Shown: positions 43,461 to 56,303, counted from the first letter of the stretch. The stretch: 64,000 bases of DNA from Rehmannia glutinosa (GCA_016081115.2 CM071935.1:55538680-55602679), one strand, 5' to 3'. Numbers and translations are program-made. The notes: generated from the letters alone by a model not told the origin.

Positions 43461-45790
43461 TTTTTAGTTACCCATGTTTGCCTTGGTCCTGAGGGGTTAG
43501 TGCTGTAAGATGATCCAACCAACCTATAGCCAAATAACTTGACTCTAAGAGGTTGCCATCTATCTGTGCCATAATCATAATTCACTTTGGCAAATTGCTT
43601 GGGGGCTTTAGGTTCATACAGCTGTCTCTTTTGTCTATATGCATGTGTGTGTGTTTTAGCAATTGCCTTCTTTGGGTAGTTGTGATATTTTTGAGTGTAG
43701 TGCCTGGGTGCATATGTGTGTTGATAATAGCTCTTTTGCCTTTGGAATGACCTTTGTTGAGGTCTATGTCTTTGCCATCTAGGCTTGTATTCCATTGGTC
43801 TTTGCTGATTTTTCATATTGTTCCAATCAGCTTGGCTCGGGTAATTTCTACCATTCCCATCATATGTGTTTCTTTGATAAAACTTCTGGGGTTTTTGGTA
43901 GCTCTGTTTATTCTTCACAGAGCACTTCCTATTTGGAGTTTGCTAAGGAACTCTGCAGGATTTCTTCTCAGCTGTCCTCTCAGCATACTCAACTGGTTGT
44001 TTTCCTTTCCCTTTATATCCAAGGTTAATTTGTTTGTGATTGTGCTTTGGAATGAATGTGGGTGCAACATTTGGTGTCTTGGAATTTTGAGATGCTTCAT
44101 TACTTGAAAATCCTTTTTCCAAAATCACTCTAGGAGTTTGACTGTGCACAAACGAATTGAATCATATGCCTGTCTTATCTCCACATTCTTTTTGGCTCAT
44201 AATAAGGTCATCCAATGATTTAGATGCCTTTGTAAATGAGGCAATCACATTTTTGAGATCATTTTCCCGCTTTTCTATAGCAGCTATTTCTGCTATTAGT
44301 TTAGCGTTCTCAGCCTTCAGCTCCTTGTTCTCACCAGCTATGTGACTTAGAGTACTCAACTCCTTTGTCAGCTGTGAGTTTTAGCTTTTGAGCTGGCTGT
44401 TTTCCTCATTTAATAGTGTGTGTGAGGATTTAATGTGCTCAAAGTCTTTCATCGTTTTGCCTAATAAATCATAAAGATCAGTGGGTGACGAAAAGTGTGT
44501 ATCACAATCACTATCACTAGAATCTGAATGAAATGAGTTAGAGTGTACCTCATCTTCTTGGTCTGGTTGATCTTGTTCTTTAACCATTAGACAAATCATT
44601 GCTTCTTCTTCCGAATCACTTGAGTAGTCAGCTTCACTACTCACTGAGTCTGTTGCTTCTTTTGACTTAGCTGTCTCAGCAGCCAACATGGCTTTCTTCT
44701 TTTCCTGTCTTCTTTCTCTGAAGACTTTTCTTTCTTCTTCATCCATGTACTTGTTGACTGGTGGATAGGAACAGTCAATTGCAAAATGTCCTGGTTGTCT
44801 GCAATTCCAACACAGGTTCTCAGCTCTTTGATCAGCTCTTTTTGTCCTTAGGTTATCAGCTCTCTGATACTCGACCCTTTGATGCTCGACTCTCTTGGGT
44901 GGCCTATCTTCCCTTGACTTGGAGGGAGCTGAATATCTCTTGGAGGATTCACCCTTGTTCCTTTTGTAGTTCTTATTAAAGAACTTGTTGAATCTTTTAA
45001 CGATCAGGGCAATCTCCTCCTGGTCTATAACTTCCTTTACTTGAGCTCTCTTTCCATCCTTGACTATAAGTGCAGCTGTTTTGGGTACAGCTGTCTCCTT
45101 TTGATCTTTTCTTCTCAGCTTAAACTCAAAGGCTTTGAGGTCTGAGAATAGCTCATGATTGGATGTTTTTGATAGGTCCATCGAATGTCTTAGAGCCATG
45201 ACCTTTTTTTCCCGTTCAGTTGGGAGGCTTCTCAGAATCTTCATACACATTTCCTTTTGTATATATTCTTTCCCAAGTGCTGATAGCTCATTTGTGATTT
45301 CAGTGAATATAGCATCCAGCTGATCCAAGGTTTCACCTGCAAGCATTTTAAAATTTTCAAACTTCTGTACAGCAACAGACAATTTATTTTCTTTAATTTT
45401 CTCAGATCCTTCACAAATTAAAGTTAATTTATCCCAGATTTGTTTTGCACTTTGGCAAGACTGGACTTTATTGAACAATGCTTTGTCCAAAGTTTTGTAA
45501 AGTATGTCCTTGGCCACATTGTCCAAGTTGTATCTTTTTCTGTACTCGTTTGTCCACTCAGTCCTTGGTTTCTCAACCATAGTTGGTCGTGCCTCAGCCA
45601 CAACTTCTTCTCCTTCAGTTGCAGCTGCTCTCCTTGCGGTTGTGTTCACTTTCAGTATTTGCAGTGGCCCATCCTCTATCACTAGCCACATTTCATCATG
45701 TAAAGCAGATAGATGAGCATGCATACGAATTTTCCAATCATCAAACTCCTCAATAGTGAACATAGGAATGCGTGTCAGATTTGCTTCCAT
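43457..45790 (-). pseudogene. gag of element E, nearly intact
   Basis: The ATG at 45790 (MEANLTRIPMFTIEEFDDW) is followed by about 470 open codons: UBN2-type domain, QSAKQIWDKL, basic linker KRFNKFFNKNYKRNKGE, CCHC knuckle CWNCRQPGHFAIDC (44790), acidic Ser/Asp stretch and the first part of the coiled coil. A TAA at about 44381 (QLKS*NSQ) replaces a CAA Gln codon. Past it the coiled coil (KELKAENAKLIAEIAAIEKR) and the Gln/Tyr-rich tail continue, with breaks near 44150 and 43920. It is the best guide to the family gag, about 775 codons. Confidence 0.93.
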
Positions 45791-45908
45791 GATATTAACT
45801 TTTGCTAAGAATGAAAGTTTTTTTTTTAAATACAAATGTTAAAAATAAATTTTATTAAAGATATAGATCTAGTTTAGTAACCAGTGCGGAAGGCTCAATC
45901 AACCAATC

Positions 45909-45920
45909 GCTCTGATACCA
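45909..45920 (-). other. Primer binding site, element E
   Basis: TGGTATCAGAGC on the minus strand, two bases from the LTR. Confidence 0.9.
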
Positions 45921-45922
45921 CT

Positions 45923-47007
45923 TGTAGGTCCCAAGGGGTGTAAGTAAGGTTTAGAAGGGGGGTTGAATAAACCTTACCAACTTTTTCTGTTTTAGTTCTT
46001 TTAAAATATTACAGAGTTAATATACAGCTAAGTCATTGAGGGACAGCTAAGTTAGTTAATCAGCAGAGTTAGCCACTCAACAGACTTGATAGAGTTGTTG
46101 ATAGAATAACTCAGTTGTTTAGCCTAAACCTTAACTTGGTTGTGTAGAGTTTTTCAGCGGAAGATTTAACACCCTTGAATTTGATTTAACTTTGTTTTAA
46201 CACTTGATTTTAGCACTTAGTAATTTATCAGTTGGATGGTAAATTATCAGCGGATATAAGATGAATGTGCAGAAATGTAAATATGCTGAAATGTAAATGA
46301 TACAAGTAATTTTTATAGAGGTTCGAAGATGGGATAATTCTTCTAATCCTCTCTTCTCCAACTCCTGGAGGAATCCATTAAGTAATGATCAGTTCACAAA
46401 GTGGTTATCAATCTAGAGACAAGTCTTGATCACACAGCTGACTTGCTCCTTGGACTCAGTCTAGAGATGCCTTGGTCACACAGCTGGCTTCTCGTCCGAC
46501 TCAGCTTCTTCACAGGGCAGTTGCCTTGCTACTTCAGCTCTCTTTCTCAAGCTTCTTAGATTTGATCACGAAACCCTACAATAACTTGAGACTGGTTCGA
46601 CTTGGAACCTTCCTACAATCCTCCTTGGAAAGTCGACCCCTTTTGATTCTTCAAAAGTTTCCTCTTCAACAGTTGAAGTTATCTTTCCTTCACAGGTTTG
46701 TGTTGGAATGATTTCCTTCGTAATTTAGGCTTGAGGATTTTGCTTGAATATCTTGAGAATATTTTGCAGGTTAGATGCTTTGAATAATGCTTGATTTCTC
46801 AGGTGTGCAGGGTAACCTTTTCTCAATGAAATTCCTCAGCCTTTTATAGTGAACTTTCAAAAATCTGCCCGTTGAAGAGATAGGCTGATTTTCAAAAGTC
46901 ACTTGAGTTCGTTGGCTTGTCTTTTCTTGGTCTTCAGTCTTGATATGTAGACCTTTCCTCGTATTAAATGAATGTCCAGCTTTTCAAGTTCTGACACGAG
47001 GTGCAGT
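45923..47007 (-). repeat. 5' LTR of element E, truncated
   Basis: Begins TGTAGGTCCC; cut after 1,085 bp at ..GAGGTGCAGT, where UTR sequence TCAGATAATGTAG follows. About 490 bp of U3 is missing. Confidence 0.9.
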
Positions 47008-47286
47008 TCAGATAATGTAGTAACAAAGAATGTATGCATAGAATCAATCATTTATTGATCGTAGCATTCTTGTCCTTTACACAATTGTTTACAAAGTGTA
47101 TCAGAGCATATTCAAATCTAAGCAAATTACAAGCATCTATGCTAAGATACAAATATAAAGTGAGAAATTACAAAACACTTTATTGAATATACAGATGACT
47201 TACACAAAAATGTATTTACAAAAGTAAAATACATGAAGGGTTCGCAGCAACACTTCATCACCTTCGCTGCCTCCTTCTTTCCTCTT
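47008..47286 (-). other. UTR/ORF3-end fragment between E and F
   Basis: Matches 42687-42965 almost base for base, including the abrupt end at CCTCTTT. It is the second copy of a chimeric joint. Confidence 0.85.
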
Positions 47287-48232
47287 TGGAGAGTAGACCC
47301 TTTTGATTCTTCAATAACTTGATACTGGTTCGACATTGAACCTTCCTACAATCCTCCTTGGAGAGTAGACCCCTTTTGATTCTTCAAAAGTTTCCTCTTC
47401 AACAGTTTGAAGTTGTCTTTCCTTCACAGCTTTGTGTTGGATCGATTTCTTTCGAGATTTAGGCTTGAGGATTTTGCTTGAATATCTTGAGAATAATTTG
47501 CAGGTTACAGTTTGAATAATGCTTGATTTCTCAGGTGTGCAAGGTAACCTTTTCTCAATGAGTTTCCTCAGCCTTTTATAGTGAACTTTCAAAAATCTGC
47601 CCGTTGAAGAGATAGGCTGATTTTCAAAAGTCACTTGAGTTCGTTGGCTTGTCTTGTTGCAGTCCTTGATGTTGACATTTCCTCGTATTTAATGTCTTGC
47701 AGCATTGCAAACAGATTCGTATCGACACTAGGTGCGATCTTCCCATTGGTTTGTTCCTTTTGCACACAACTGGAACTAACACTTTATCTCTGACAACTTT
47801 AACATGTTACCATTCTGAGTAACATTCTTGACTTTCATCAACGGATCTCGTTCAGTTGTCTTGACTTGACTGCAGTCTTTTATTTCCCATGTGACTTGAG
47901 TTAGCTTCCAATCTTTGGATGACTCATCTGTCACTTCAACTTGAGACTTGGCTTCTTGAGTTGACTTGACTGACTCTTCATGCAGTTGTTTCACAGCTGA
48001 TACACCTTCAGTCGAGTTCTTGACATTTCTTCTTTGCCATACTCAGTTATCTTGCAGCGGAGTCTTTACTTCAGTCTTCAGTTGACTTCTTGTATTTCTA
48101 GGCATAGCTAACTTGACTCAGCTTTTCCAGCCTTATCCAATACAATACAAATTACAAAGAAAATGGGGTGCCAACTTTCTAGTTTAAGTTTTACATGGCA
48201 TTCATCAAAATCTACAAAATAATTTCCCAACA
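47287..48232 (-). repeat. 3' LTR of element F, truncated
   Basis: Starts inside the LTR (GGAGAGTAGACCC, with the same tandem duplication as at 42966) and ends TTTCCCAACA, followed by PPT. Confidence 0.88.
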
Positions 48233-48249
48233 ATTTCTCCCTTTTTGAT
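48233..48249 (-). other. PPT of element F
   Basis: Minus strand ATCAAAAAGGGAGAAAT directly before TGTTGGG. Confidence 0.75.
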
Positions 48250-48547
48250 GATGCCAAAACATAAAAATATTAAACAACATGTAAACAGCAAAGATACATA
48301 CAGACAATGCAGTAACAAAGAATGTATGCGTAGAATCAATCATTTTATTGACCATAGCATTCTTGTTCTTTACACAGCTGTTTACAAAGTGTATCAGAGC
48401 ATATTTAAATCTAAGCAAATTACAAGCATCTATGCTAAGATAAAAATATAAAGTGAGAAATTACAAAACACTTTATTCAATATACAGATGACTTACACAA
48501 AAATGTATTTACAAGAGTAAAATACATGAAGGGTTCGTAGCAACACT
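48250..48547 (-). other. 3' UTR of element F
   Basis: Matches the UTR at 35888-36180 and 42638-42930. No coding motif is seen. Confidence 0.8.
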
Positions 48548-50330
48548 TCATCACCTTCGCTGCCTCCTTCTTTTTCTTTCATCGTCAGCTGCTTTCTTCT
48601 TTTCATAAGCTCTCTTCGCAGCAGCATCTTTTTGCTTCCTTTCTTCTCATAGCTGATCTTGTCTTCTGTTTTCCTCTTCTATTCTTTTTACGTAGTCAAC
48701 ATTCTTCCTAGCCACTTCCAGATTAGCTACTTCATCATACCCAGCCCAGTAGATCCTTCTCTTCTTTCCAGGATCTACATATTCGATATTTTTGGGTAGA
48801 GGTCTAGGTCGAAAACCTCTTCCTCCACCACTTCTTCCTCCTCTTCTGGGTGTATACTGTACAGGAGTCTTCTGCTTACCAGCTGAATGGCTGCTGGTAG
48901 TCTGCTGCCTATCAGCTTCTTCGCATAACTTCGGACCCTTCTCCTAGTACAGATCCCAGGCTTGGGCTACAGACATCTTCTGGAAATAGCCTTCGGATTC
49001 GAGCATTTTAAATTCTTCAACTGATCTTGGCTCATCTTCGTCATCTGGAACAGCATTTTGATCCTTCCATGTCGGAATGCCACTGAACTGTTTCAATATT
49101 TCTTCAACGCGGGCATCCGTCTTTTTATCGAACTCTAACATCTCTGCTTCTACGATCTTCCTTTTCTCTGTCATGGGCATAACAGAGTGTTCGATTGGTA
49201 GAGTCACTGGAAGTTTGCTCATGATGGATGTTGTGACATGACCTTGTTGAGGGGTTTCAGCAATCATTAGTGTCAAATCCATTGACTTTTCCCCCTCAAC
49301 TGCTTTTCCCTTTTTCTTCTCACCAACTGCTTCTTCTTTCAACTTCCTTAGGTACTCCTCTTCCCCATTTTTGACATCATCAAAGGAGAGAGGGACCCTA
49401 GGGAACATTCCTGTGAGCATGAAGTCCGATCTGGCGAGAGCCGAGTTACGCTGAGTCTCGTGCGGCATATAGCTGTATGAAATTCTGTGCGCGTGGCTTT
49501 TGATTCTGCTGCCACCAGTTTCATTTCAGCCATGAGAAAGCTGAACTTCGTATTCATGTTTTCCTCAACTCGCAGAATTTCTTTTCGTTGGAATTCACGC
49601 AGCAGCTCCATTTCAGTTGTATGAGAGGCATGCAATCTTTCAATGTACGCCTGCATCCTCTGTTTCATATCCGCATTGTCAGCACTCCAAACTAGCATCT
49701 TATTGTACAATGCCTTGAAATAGCGAACATGTTCGTATCGCATTGCACTCTGCTGCTGACACCACTCCCTGATCCGTACCACAATCCCTCTTAAGTCTGC
49801 TGTGAGGTTGGCATCTCTATTGTCCAGATGCAGATCTAATGAGACCTGGTGTCGTTTGATCTTCTCAATCTCTCCACAGATTTTCTTGAAGACTTCACGG
49901 ATCTCAGCTGTCACTCCTGATTCAGTTGGCGGCCATTCAGCATCGAAATCAAAGTCTGCTTGTACAATGGAGTCGATAGGGATGACTGGATCTTCTCGAA
50001 TGGTGTATCATCGCTGCTCTTTAGCTCTCTTCATCTAGCTCTGGCAGCTCGATCAAAAAGGGAAATAATTACTCAAAAGTATCATCTCGCACATAAGGGA
50101 TTGAAATTTCAGTCTGTGCCTGTGATGATCCTGGTGGATTCATATTCTTCACTGGGAGCTCGCAGATGATGATTTCGATTTCACCGGGCCTTTTGAAATG
50201 GGTTGGTTAACTCGATCGAGCCTCACCGTCTTAACTTCTTCGACCTCGATGGATTTTGCTAAGTGAAGTACCTGGTCCTCGGATGCATCATCAGCGTCAT
50301 CGGATGATGATGAAAGCTGAGGGCTTGCCA
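48548..50330 (-). pseudogene. ORF3 C-terminal half of element F
   Basis: On the minus strand: Ser/Asp patch (SPQLSSSSDDADDA, 50320), then EIREVFKKICGEIEKIKRHQ (49905), the coiled-coil-like segment with MRYEHVRYFKALYNKMLVW (49740), a frameshift near 49450, SDFMLTGMFPRVPLSFDD, KSMDLTLMIAETPQQGHVT (49280), FQKMSVAQAWDLY (48985) and a TAG at 48944. Beyond it lie the Gly/Arg patch and the charged tail ending near 48548. It agrees with B across the whole half, so the ORF3 C-terminus is a real conserved protein region. The N-terminal half is lost at the 50330 joint. Confidence 0.85.
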
Positions 50331-51487
50331 TTGTTATGGATGAAACATTTACATCCAAATATCCTGAAATATCCAACATTAGGCTTTCTCCTTGTCCAAA
50401 TCTCATAGGGAGTCTTGGTTAGTTCCTGTTGATCATGCATCTATTTTGAGTATAGCAAGCTGTGTTAATGGCTTCAGCCCAAAATCTCTTAGGCAATCCA
50501 TCTTCAGCTAACATGGTCCTTGCAGCTTCCTTGAGAGTTATGTTCCTTCTTTCAGCCATTCTATTCTGCTGTGGAGTTCTTGCAGCTGATAACTCATGAG
50601 CAATTCCATTTTCAACATAATACTGAGTTATTATCCCATTAAAAAACTCAGTTCCTCGGTCAGATCTTATTTTTATAATGGTTTGGCTCTTTTCATTTTG
50701 AACTCTTTTCATCAGCTGAGGTAACTTCTACAAAGTTTCCTTCTTTTTACACATGAAGATCGTCCATGTATATCTTGAATAGTCATCTACCACAACTAAG
50801 GTGTATTTCTTTCCACTTATGTTGGCTGGCTCAACTGGACCAAATAAATCCATATGCAACAGATGTAATATCCTTGTTGAAGAAGGACTTGGCTTATCCT
50901 TGAATGAAGATTTTATTTGCTTTCCCATCTAGCATGCATCACATACAATTTCTTTCTTGTACAGTGAGTCTGGCAATCCTTCTACAAGATGACTCCTTGC
51001 AAGTTTGTTGATTGTCTTGAAAATCGATGACTCGACTTCTTGTGCCCACGGCCAACTTGATTCGGGTGCTCTTTTGCTAGCGGACAAGTGCTTGGTTGCG
51101 TAGCAAAGACCAATCTACCACATACATATTCTTTTCTGTCTTGATCCTTGCAAGACTATTTCATTTGATTGAAATCTTTGATCGGCACACTCCCATGTTG
51201 AATCCAACATTGTAGCATTTATCACAGAGTTGGCTGATGCTTAACAGGTTGAAGTTGAGGCCTTCAACATAAGCAACATCTGTGATTTCCAATCCATTCT
51301 TCTTGATAGATCCTGTGCCATTGATTTCCCCTGGAGTTTCATTTCCTCCAAATATAACTTTTGCACATCTAATCTCCTTGAATCTTGACAAGTTTTTCTT
51401 GTTTCCTGTCATATGTCTGGAACAACCACTATCCATGCACCAGGTTCCTTGGCACTCAGTTGTTCCTTGAACCTGCAATCAAGGAAA
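50331..51487 (-). pseudogene. Protease-integrase remnant of element F
   Basis: Protease MDSGCSRHMTGNKKNLSRF (51430), then LNFNLLSISQLCDKCYN. A frameshifted stretch around the integrase zinc finger follows (51000-51150). The IN core has MGKQIKSSFKDKPSPSSTR (50925), VVVDDYSRYTW (50790) and RSDRGTEFFNG (50660), then RMAERRNITLKEAARTM. The integrase C-terminal part is cut at 50330 and joined out of frame to ORF3. RT and RNase H are absent. Confidence 0.9.
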
Positions 51488-51491
51488 TCAG
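51473..51491 (-). promoter_or_regulatory. gag-pol junction with double stop and splice-acceptor-like motif, element F
   Basis: Minus strand CTGAT (TGA 51488-51490), TTTCC, TGA (51479-51481), TTGCAG/G with AG at 51473-51474. The first stop is TGA instead of TAA, which keeps both a stop and the CTRAY branch-point form. Confidence 0.45.
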
Positions 51492-53820
51492 TTTTTAGGT
51501 ACCCATACTTGCCTGGGTCCTGAGGGATTAGTGCTATACGATGATCCAACCAAACTATAGCCAAAAGACTTGACTCTAAGAGGTTTCCAACTATCAGTGC
51601 CATAATCATAGTGCACATTAGCAAATTGCTTGGAGGTTTTAGGTTCATACAGCTGTCTCTTTTGTCTGTATGCCTGTGTTTGTGTTTTAGCAATTGCTTT
51701 CTTGGGATAGTTGTGAAATTTCTGAGTGTAGTGCTTGGGTGCATATGTGTGCTGATAATAGCTCTTTTGCCTTTGGAATGACCTTTGCTGAGTTTTAGGT
51801 CTTTGTCATCTTGGCTTATATTCTATAGGTAATTGCTGATGTTTCACATTATTCCAATTTGGATAGTTTCTACCATTCCCATCATGTGTGTTTCTCTTAT
51901 GAAACTTCTGGGGTTTTTGGTAGCTCTGTTTGCTTTTCACAGAGTATTTTCTGTTTGGAGTTTGCTGAGGAACTCCACTGGATTTCTTCTCAGCTGTCCT
52001 CTCAGCATACTCAACTGGCTGTTTTCCTTTCCCTTTGTATCCAAGGCCAATTTGTTTGTGATTGTGCTTTGGAGTGAATGTTGGTGCAGCAATTGGTGTT
52101 TTGGATTTTTGAGATGCTTCATTACTTGAAGATCCTTTTTCCAAAATCACTCTCTGAGTTAGACTGTGCACAAAGGAATTAAATCCTATGCCTGCCTTAT
52201 CTCCACATTCTTTTTGAGTCATGATAAGATCATCCAATGATTTGGATGCCTTTGTAAATGAGGCAATCACATTTTTGAGATCTTTTTTCCTCTTTTCTAT
52301 AGCAGCTAACTCTGCTATGATCTTGGCATTTTCAGCCTTCAGCTTAGTGTTCTCATCAGCTATGTGACTCAGAGTACTCATCTCTTTAGTCAGCTGTGAG
52401 TTTTGGCTTTCAAGCTAGCTGTTTTCCTCATTTAGAATTGTGTGTGAGGATTTTATGTGTTCGAAATCTTTCATCATTTTGCCTAATGAATCATAAAGAT
52501 CAGTAGGTGATGAAGTGTGTGTATCACAATCACTATCATTTGAATCTGAATGAGATGAGTAAGAGTGTACCTCATCTTCTTGATCTGGTTGATCTTGTTC
52601 TCTAGCCATAAGGCAAATCATAGCCTCTTCCTCAGAGTCACTTGAGTAGTCAGCTTCACTACTCTCTGAGTCTGCTGCTTCTTTAGACTTGATTGTCTCA
52701 ACAGTCTCAGTAGCTAACATGGCTTTCTTCTTTTCCTGTCTTCTTTCCTTGAAGACTCTTCTATCTTCTTAATTCCTATATTTGTTGACTGGTGGATAGG
52801 AACAGTCAACTGCAAAATGTCATGGTTGTCTGCAGTTCCAACACAGGTTCTCAACTCTTTGATCAGCTTTTTCTGTTCTTGGGTTATCAGCTCTCTGATA
52901 TTCAACCATTTTATGTTTAGCTCTCTTGGGTGGCCTGTCTTCCATTGACTTGGAAGGAGCTGAATGTCTTCTGGAGGTCTCACCCTTATTTCTTTTATAG
53001 TTCTTATTGAAGAACTTGTTGAATCTTTTGACCATCAGGGCAATTTCCTCCTAGTCTATGGCTTCTTCGGGTTCAGCTCTCTTTCCATCGTTGGCCATCA
53101 GTGCAGCTGTCTTCAGTGCAGTTGTCTCCTCTTGCTCTTTTCTTCTTAGCTCAAACTCATAGGCTTTGAGGTCTGAGAATAGCTCATGATTAGACGTTCT
53201 TAAGAGGTCCATTGAATGTCTCAGGGCCATAGTCTTCATTTCCCTTTCAGGTGGGAGGCTTCTTAAGATCTTCATACACATTTCCTTTTGTGTGTTTCCT
53301 TCCCAAGAGCTGAAAGCTCATTTGTGATTTCAGTGAATCTAGCATCCAGCTGGTCCATGGTTTCACCTGCAAGCATTTTGAAATTTTCAAACTTTTGAAC
53401 AGCAACAGATAGTTTATTTTCTTTAATTTTTTCTGATCCTTCACAAATTAAAGTTAGTTTATTCCAGATTTCTTTTGCAGATTTGCAAGATTTGACTTTA
53501 TTGAACATGGCTTTGTCCAATGTCTTGTAGAGTATGTCCTTGGGCACATTGTCCAAGTTGTATCTCTTCCTATCTTCATTAGTCCACTTAGTCCTTGGTT
53601 TTTCAACCATGGCTGGTCTTGCTTCAGCAGCAACTTCTTCTCCTTCAGCTACAGCTGCTCTTCTTACAGCCGTGTTCACTTTTAGTATTTGCAGTTGCCA
53701 ATCCTCTATCACAAGCCACATTTCATCATGTAATGAAGATAGATGAGCCTGCATACAAATTTTCCAATCATCAAATTCTTCAACAGTGAACATAGGAATA
53801 CGTGTCAGATTTGCTTCCAT
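51488..53820 (-). pseudogene. gag of element F
   Basis: The ATG at 53820 (MEANLTRIPMFTVEEFDDW) opens about 180 codons; a 2-nt-scale change near 53300 shifts the frame at GKETHKRKC. The frame resumes through DLKAYEFELRRKEQEETTA (53150). A TAG follows near 53052. Then come the linker KRFNKFFNKNYKRNKGE and a knuckle CWNCRQP*HF (52830) interrupted by a TGA at the Gly codon. Next are the acidic stretch (52600), a TAG near 52418, the coiled coil (52230-52381) and the Gln/Tyr-rich tail. Confidence 0.9.
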
Positions 53821-53932
53821 AATGATAACTTTGCTTAAAATGAAAGATTTTGAAAATACAAGTGTTTAAAACCTTTTTGAAAAGATAGAGATCTAGTTCA
53901 GTAACCAGTGGGGAAGGCTCAATGAACCAACT

Positions 53933-53944
53933 GCTCTGATACCA
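53933..53944 (-). other. Primer binding site, element F
   Basis: TGGTATCAGAGC on the minus strand, two bases from the LTR. Confidence 0.9.
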
Positions 53945-53946
53945 CT

Positions 53947-55464
53947 TGTAGGTCCCAAGGGGTATGAAGTAAGGTTTAGAAGGGGGGGTTGAATAAACCT
54001 TACCCAATTTTGAATTTAGTCCTTTTAAAATAATTCAACAGAGTTGACTCAAACAGTTGTGTCCTTGATGGACAGCTAAGTTGGCTTTTTAGCTAAGTTA
54101 CCCACTCAACAGACTCGATAGAGTTGTTGATAGTATAACTCGGTTGCTCAAGCCAAATACTTAACTTGGCTATTTGGTTTTTAATAGCGGAAGACTTAAC
54201 ACCCTTAGATTTGTTTTAAGTTTGTTTTTAAGACTTGATTATTAGCACTTGGTTATTAATCGGTTGGATAGCAAATATGATTCTAACAAGATATAATGTA
54301 AATATGCAGGAAAGTAAATTTGCTGAAAGTAAATGAGACAAATAATTTATAGAGGTTCGAAGATGGGGTAATTCTTCTAATCCCCTCTTCTCCAACTCCT
54401 AGAGGAATCCACTATGTAATAGATCAGTTTACAAAGTGGTGAACAGTCTGGAGACAGCCTTGATCACATAGCTAGCTTCTCTTGCGACTCAGCTTCTTCA
54501 CAGGGCGCTTGCTACTTGACTCACTTCTCAAGTTCTTGGATTTGATCACGAAGCCCTCCAACAAACTTGATAATGGTTCGACCTGGAACCTTTCTACAAT
54601 CCTAGGTTGGATAGTAGACCCCTTTTGATTCTTCAAAAGTTTTCTCTTCAACAGATTTGAAGTTGTCTTTCCTTCACACTTTGTGTTGGATCGATTGCCT
54701 TCGAGTTTCAGACTTGAGGATTTGCTTGCTTGTTTGTTAGAAAAATTTAGGTTAAATGCTTGAATATTTCTTGCTTGTTCGTGGTTCAGTTCACCTCTTC
54801 TCAATAACTTCCTCAGCCTTTTATAGTGCACATTTGAAATTTTGCCCGTTGAAGTGATAGGCTAATTTCAAATGTCACTTTTGTTTGTTGGCTTGTCTTG
54901 TTGCAGTCCTTGATGTTGACATTTCCTCGTATTAAATGTCTTCGCAGCATTGCAGGTGCCTGACACAAGGTGCAGTGTTTCCCATTGGTTTATTCCTTTT
55001 GCACAATTCTGGGACTAACACTTTAGACCTGATGACTTTGAGATATTACTATATTGAGTAATATTATTGACTTTAATCAACGGATCTAAGTCAGTTGTCT
55101 TCACTAGACTGTTGTCTTTACCCCAGGTGACTTGAGTCGGCTCCAGTCATTGGATAACTCAACTGTCACTTCAACCTTGAGACTTGGCTTCTTGAGTTGA
55201 CTTGACTAACACTTCTCACAGTTATTCCTCACCGACACTCCTTGATCGAGTCCTTGACTTCCTTCTTGGCCATACTCAGCTGACACAAAGCAGAGTCTTC
55301 AATCCAGTCTGCAGTTGACTTCTTGTATTCCTTGGCATAGCTGACATGACTCAGCTTTCTCAGCCCTATCTATTACAATAACAATTACAAGGAAATGGGG
55401 TACCAACTTCCTAGTTTAAGTTTTATATGGTATCATCAAAATTTACTCAATAAATTTCCTAACA
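53947..55464 (-). repeat. 5' LTR of element F
   Basis: 1,518 bp, TGTAGGTCCC..TTTCCTAACA, the same length and right end as the C/D LTR. On its right it cuts an LTR of a different family (CAACAAGAATATG). Confidence 0.9.
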
Positions 55465-56193
55465 CAACAAGAATATGAAAATAGAAGCTTGAGAGATTTG
55501 CTGAATTTTTCTTGTTGTGATTGTAGATTAATGTGTTGTGTTGATCCTTCAAGTTTTTCAACTATGTATAGAGGAGCTTCAAGATTTGATTTCCAACATA
55601 CGCTCCTTCAATTTGAATTTTGTCTGCAAAAAAAGGATCAAAAGATCTACAAAAATGGTTAAGAAATGATAAAGTATTTTTTGTTGATAAGTGTTTAACC
55701 AACGGATAGAATTTGCTGTCAAAAACAATAGGTCGACCAGTCGCTATATAGAAAATTCAAAAGTTTAAATGATTAATCAAGATTTGACACAGTTTAGCAT
55801 CAAGGGCGACCGGTCACTGTCTAGGGCGACTGGTCGTTATACATGGAGACCAGGTTGCTATGGATAGTGATTGTTGGCTTGAGAAACATATAGTTTTAAA
55901 AACAAAACTCAACTTTCAGGCATCGGTCGCCCTCCACCTGCTAGACTCTTTGTTTTTTTTTTGTGTTTTGCAAACTTTCAGGTACGGGTGTCCCTATAGG
56001 GCGACCAACCGACCTTATTACAAAAAGGTTGTCCAATTTTTGTCAAAAATAAAGTTCAAGAAGTACTTTAAAAACTTAGTAAAAATCATTTGAAATATTT
56101 TGAAGTATTTGGACAACTTTTGGAAATATTATTTTGGTATAAAACTCATTTATATGAAATCATCAAAATCAAAATAAAAACATTTTTCTAACA
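55465..56193 (-). repeat. LTR fragment of the third (ACCGGT-rich) family
   Basis: 729 bp matching the plus-strand right part of 58929-60180 (leader, then CGACCGGTCG motifs, then ..CATTTTTCTAACA). The left part was lost where element F abuts. No PPT follows on the right, so it is probably a solo LTR in the decayed copia element beyond. Confidence 0.75.
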
Positions 56194-56303
56194 GGTATTT
56201 TCTTTCAGATGTTCCATTTTGCTTGTGTGTGGGGGGCATGGGTACCTAAAGTGTATGCCAAGATTGGTAGAAAGAGATTCTAAGCTTAAAACTCACCACC
56301 CAA

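Larger units (their letters stand above)
41048..47007 (-). mobile_element. Sirevirus-like element E, internally deleted
   Basis: 3' LTR 41048-42619, PPT, 346 bp of UTR/ORF3 end, an LTR sliver (42966-43127), protease, gag, PBS and a truncated 5' LTR (45923-47007). Integrase, RT, RNase H and nearly all ORF3 are absent. It has the best-preserved gag of the window. The expected ATAAC target duplication on its right is not seen because that LTR is cut at 47007. Confidence 0.85.
47287..55464 (-). mobile_element. Sirevirus-like element F, internally deleted
   Basis: 3' LTR remnant 47287-48232, PPT, ORF3 C-terminal half, a joint at 50330 to integrase, protease, gag, PBS and 5' LTR 53947-55464. RT, RNase H, the pol-ORF3 spacer and the ORF3 N-terminal half are deleted. 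Confidence 0.88.

Noticed and set aside
55860..56093. 77-codon plus-strand frame
   Set aside because: Lies in an LTR fragment; Phe/Lys-rich with no motif.
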